A stretch of DNA of 64,000 bases from Bacteroidales bacterium (lineage in GTDB: Bacteria; Bacteroidota; Bacteroidia; Bacteroidales; FEN-979): the NCBI GenBank assembly GCA_023231065.1, contig JALNWE010000003.1, positions 1 to 64,000 on the forward strand. The letters are read 5' to 3'. The position numbers were made by a program, and so were the translations under genes. Within the stretch, counting starts at the first letter, position 1; the number at the start of each line of letters is the position of its first letter. The notes beneath the pieces are model-generated. The model was not told the DNA's origin. It ran no database searches and saw only the letters and a list, made by a program, of their open reading frames with translations. Positions 61,418-64,000 of this stretch are shown piece by piece.

Positions 61418-62317
61418 ATGCTGACAATTCTCGGTCCGACTGCAACCGGTAAAACAGCGCTTGCTGCCCGCGTGGCTTACGAGCTGAACGGAGAGGTTAT
61501 TTCTGCCGATTCGAGACAGGTTTACAGAAGAATGGACATTGGGACCGGGAAAGACTTTGCAGATTATATCATTGAAGGGGCCCCGGTACCTTATCATCTC
61601 ATTGATATCGCGGAACCAGGCACGGAATATAATATTTTCCGTTATCAACAGGATTTTCTGAGAGTATATGGCGATATCAAAGATAGAGGAAAATTACCCG
61701 TCCTGTGCGGGGGTTCCGGAATGTATCTTGAATCCGTGCTTAAGGGGTACCATTTACCGGAAGTGCAGCGCGATCCTATTTATACTGAATCACTGTTGAA
61801 TAAAACAGAGGAAGGGTTGACAGATATTCTCCGGTCTTTAAAAACCCTCCATAATAAGACCGATCTTGAAGACCGCGACCGGTTGATAAGGGCTATAGAA
61901 ATAGAGATGAAAGCGCGTGGGAACAATTCAGGACCTGCGTTTCCCAAAATATCATCCACGGTTTTCGGGATCTGGTTTCCCCGTGGCTTACTGAAGAAGA
62001 GGATCACCGACCGTCTTCAGGGCAGACTTGAAAATGGTATGATCGCCGAAATCGAGCAATTGCTTAAAAGCGGGATCACTCCCGAAAGGTTAATGCGGTA
62101 TGGTTTGGAATATAAATCCGGAACGCGGTTTGTTACCGGGGAGATATCCTTTGACGAATTGTTCAATTCCCTTAACACCGCCATTCACCAGTTCTCAAAA
62201 CGGCAAATGACATGGTTCAGAAGGATGGAAAGGCAGGGACTTAAAATTCACTGGATCGACGGCAGATGGGCCCTCCGGGAAAAGATGGCCTTTATCATCG
62301 ACCATCTTCCTGATTAA
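61418..62317 (+). CDS. miaA: tRNA dimethylallyltransferase
   Basis: A 299-residue P-loop transferase that adds an isopentenyl group to N6 of adenosine 37 in UNN-decoding tRNAs. The Walker A loop is GPTATGKT (6-13); ISADSRQVYRRMDIGTGK and GGSGMYLESVLKGYHLP follow, the latter being the family GG(S/T)G.Y motif. The C-terminal domain ends ISFDELFNSLNTAIHQFSKR, QMTWFRRMER. Bacteroidota often carry two MiaA paralogues; this one resembles the variant with DIGTGK(D), which I hold only as an impression. It follows the dehydratase gene by 8 bp. Confidence 0.92.
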   Translation: MLTILGPTATGKTALAARVAYELNGEVISADSRQVYRRMDIGTGKDFADYIIEGAPVPYHLIDIAEPGTEYNIFRYQQDFLRVYGDIKDRGKLPVLCGGSGMYLESVLKGYHLPEVQRDPIYTESLLNKTEEGLTDILRSLKTLHNKTDLEDRDRLIRAIEIEMKARGNNSGPAFPKISSTVFGIWFPRGLLKKRITDRLQGRLENGMIAEIEQLLKSGITPERLMRYGLEYKSGTRFVTGEISFDELFNSLNTAIHQFSKRQMTWFRRMERQGLKIHWIDGRWALREKMAFIIDHLPD

Positions 62318-62342
62318 AAAAACACACACATCATGTATGGTT

Positions 62343-64000
62343 TCAGGATAATTTCAGCGCTTCTTTAATCGCCGAGATCAGCATTTCCCTTTCAAATGGT
62401 TTCGGGATAAAATGCGAGAATCCATTGCTCATGATTTCTTCCTTTTCACGCGGTGTGGCATAGCCTGTTATGGCAATAAACGGAACATCATGATAGTTGT
62501 CAAGGATACGGATAGCGCGGGCGGCTTCAATTCCATTCATTTCGGAACTGAGATTGATGTCCATCAGGATAAGGTCATACTGTTTCGCGATCGACTTGCT
62601 GATGGCCGAATACCCATCGTAAGCTTTATCGACGGAGCAGAATGGACCAATGAAAAATTCAATCAGGTCCGCGTTGGCTTTATTATCTTCGACGATCAAC
62701 ACGGACGGTTTATTGTTTTTCCATCGTTCATCGATAGGATGCTTTGATCCCGGAAGAACATCTTCTTTACTTACCTGTTTTTCAACCACGTTAGCCATAA
62801 TTCTTGGGAACCTGACGGTAAACACAGACCCTTCTGACGGTTTGCTGTTCAACTCAATAGCGCCCCCCATCAGATCCACAAATTTTTTGCACAGGGTCAG
62901 TCCCAGTCCGGTCCCCTCATAGGTTCTTGCAAGCCCTTCACTCCCCTGACGGAAAGCTTCAAAAATATACTTCGTTTGCTCAGGCATAATACCAATACCG
63001 GTATCTATGACTTTAACCGTTGCGAATTCAGATTTTCCTGATTTTTCAGCTTCAACTTTTACGGTAACTGAACCGCAGCTGGTGAATTTAATAGCATTAT
63101 CGACCAGGTGCAGGATAATGTTATTGAAAAGGTTCCTGTCAACTTCGGCAAAAATCGCTTCCCGCGTCAGATCTGTTAACCCTATATTTTTCTTTTTTGC
63201 CAGATCTTCATAATTGGAGATAACTTTCTGAACCTCTTCATCAAGATTGAAAATTTCGGGGTTAACATGAGTTTGGTCAGATTCAATATGGGCCAGGTCC
63301 AGGATGGAATTCAAGGTTGCCATCAGCCGTTTTCCCGAAGTAAGGATGGTGTCGGCCATTTCAATATTCTCAGGCTTTGTATGAGCCTCTTTCAATATCC
63401 TGGCAAAACCCAGGATCCCGTTCATCGGGGTCCGCAATTCATGGTTGATATTCAACAGCAGTGATGATTTAAGACGGCTTGATTCCTCTGCCTTTTCTTT
63501 CGCTTTTATCAACTCCTCTTTGATCCTGATCCTTTCTGTTATATCGCGAAGGAGTCCGACAGCACACCATTTCCCTTTGGTTTTGACGGGTGATAAAGAA
63601 AGTTCAACAGGAAAAAGAAGGCCTTTTTTGTTCACGGCATTCAGTTCCATGGTCCTGTTGATCGCGTGACCTTCTCCGGAAGACCGGAACCCGGCAAATG
63701 CAGTCTTGAAATGATCATAGTATTCAGCGGGGACGATCAGTTTATGAAGGTTTTTACCCATGGCCTCCTCACGCTTGTAACCTAGCATGACAGTAGCAGC
63801 TTCATTCCAAAATGAGATATTTCCATCGTTATCGATCATGATAATGGCATCCCTCACCGAGGAAGCGATGGCGCCGATGACCCCTTCCTGGTCTTTATAA
63901 GCATCTTCAGCCTGTTTATGCTTGCGACGAATGGAGAATTCACGCAATTCACGTTCTATGGCCGGGACCAACCGCTGAAGGTTCCCTTTCATGACATAGT
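62343..64000 (-). CDS. Hybrid sensor histidine kinase/response regulator, partial (runs off the right edge)
   Basis: The ATG at 63992 is unlikely to be the start. The frame has no stop up to the window edge, reads ?-Y-V before MKGNLQRLVPAIERELRE, and this YVMKGNL linker is the usual C-terminal end of a receiver domain; so an N-terminal REC lies outside the window. Present here, numbered from 63992: a PAS domain (about 35-150: VRDAIIMIDNDGNISFWNEA, MLGYKREEAMGKNL), HisKA with phospho-acceptor His184 in NINHELRTPMNGILGFA, HATPase_c (DNAIKFTSCG, VIDTGIGI, GTGLGLTLCKKFV) and a C-terminal REC (SVLIVEDNKANADLIEFF, LILMDINLSSEMNG with the phospho-Asp, AITGYATP, KPF). The signal is unknown. Confidence 0.93.
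   Translation of the reverse strand, partial: YVMKGNLQRLVPAIERELREFSIRRKHKQAEDAYKDQEGVIGAIASSVRDAIIMIDNDGNISFWNEAATVMLGYKREEAMGKNLHKLIVPAEYYDHFKTAFAGFRSSGEGHAINRTMELNAVNKKGLLFPVELSLSPVKTKGKWCAVGLLRDITERIRIKEELIKAKEKAEESSRLKSSLLLNINHELRTPMNGILGFARILKEAHTKPENIEMADTILTSGKRLMATLNSILDLAHIESDQTHVNPEIFNLDEEVQKVISNYEDLAKKKNIGLTDLTREAIFAEVDRNLFNNIILHLVDNAIKFTSCGSVTVKVEAEKSGKSEFATVKVIDTGIGIMPEQTKYIFEAFRQGSEGLARTYEGTGLGLTLCKKFVDLMGGAIELNSKPSEGSVFTVRFPRIMANVVEKQVSKEDVLPGSKHPIDERWKNNKPSVLIVEDNKANADLIEFFIGPFCSVDKAYDGYSAISKSIAKQYDLILMDINLSSEMNGIEAARAIRILDNYHDVPFIAITGYATPREKEEIMSNGFSHFIPKPFEREMLISAIKEALKLS

Overview
The window reads as a chromosomal segment of a member of the Bacteroidota, most likely class Bacteroidia. 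The support is: families largely confined to that phylum (DUF4249 lipoprotein behind a TonB-dependent receptor with a carboxypeptidase-regulatory-like N-terminus, a BT_3928-type DoxX protein, DUF1599, a DUF5606-type protein); promoters of the Bacteroidota type (TTG at -33, exactly 20 nt, then TAnnTTTG at -7, seen in front of dnaN, pyrK and the gene at 30908); weak Shine-Dalgarno signals; and many secreted proteins or lipoproteins. No rRNA, tRNA, CRISPR array, transposase, integrase or phage gene was seen. Coding density is high and most genes sit in short same-strand runs.

Layout. 1-2.8 kb: cold-shock protein, a lipoprotein, dnaN, plsY. 3-12 kb (minus strand): DUF1599, BT_3928-type DoxX protein, an orphan ABC permease, tpiA, prmA and a secreted protein of about 1500 residues. 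12-18.5 kb: folP and cdaA, separated by a YCF48-like lipoprotein, a GH53 galactanase and a frameshifted propeller-type pseudogene; then ruvX-def-TPR lipoprotein on the minus strand. 18.6-28.6 kb (plus strand): dapD, a GT9 heptosyltransferase-like protein, tsaC, TonB receptor plus DUF4249, an alpha/beta hydrolase, purB, a glycosyltransferase, a DUF5606-type protein. 28.7-38.7 kb: a contiguous block of secreted or membrane proteins (FecR-like, CHASE2, LPP20-like, transglutaminase/propeller, two EF-hand metacaspases, LPP20-DUF4384, the second caspase fused to an FGE-like domain). 39-48.8 kb: pyrK-pyrD, a lipoprotein, murB, two glycosyltransferases, a tandem universal stress protein, a LysM/periplasmic-binding protein and guaA. 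48.8-59.4 kb (minus strand): M23 peptidase, M49 dipeptidyl peptidase lipoprotein, comB, a modular leucine-rich-repeat protein with three unknown secreted partners, gcvT. 59.5-64 kb: a CapD/PglF-type sugar dehydratase, miaA, and a hybrid histidine kinase that runs off the right edge.

Two things stand out. First, the 28.7-38.7 kb block looks like an envelope-localised, possibly calcium-gated protease system: two paralogous secreted metacaspases, each with a canonical EF-hand loop after the catalytic domain, bracket an LPP20-DUF4384 protein, and they sit beside a transglutaminase-like protein and a CHASE2/FecR pair without an output domain. Second, at least eight 5' leaders (plsY, the ABC permease, the TPR lipoprotein, dapD, purB, pyrD, and the genes at 56807 and 58238) contain sequence phased in heptanucleotides, from perfect arrays to degenerate runs, usually right before the start codon. 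A separate dispersed element of about 40-50 bp occurs three times, two of them where accessory genes interrupt what I recall as conserved Bacteroidales gene order.
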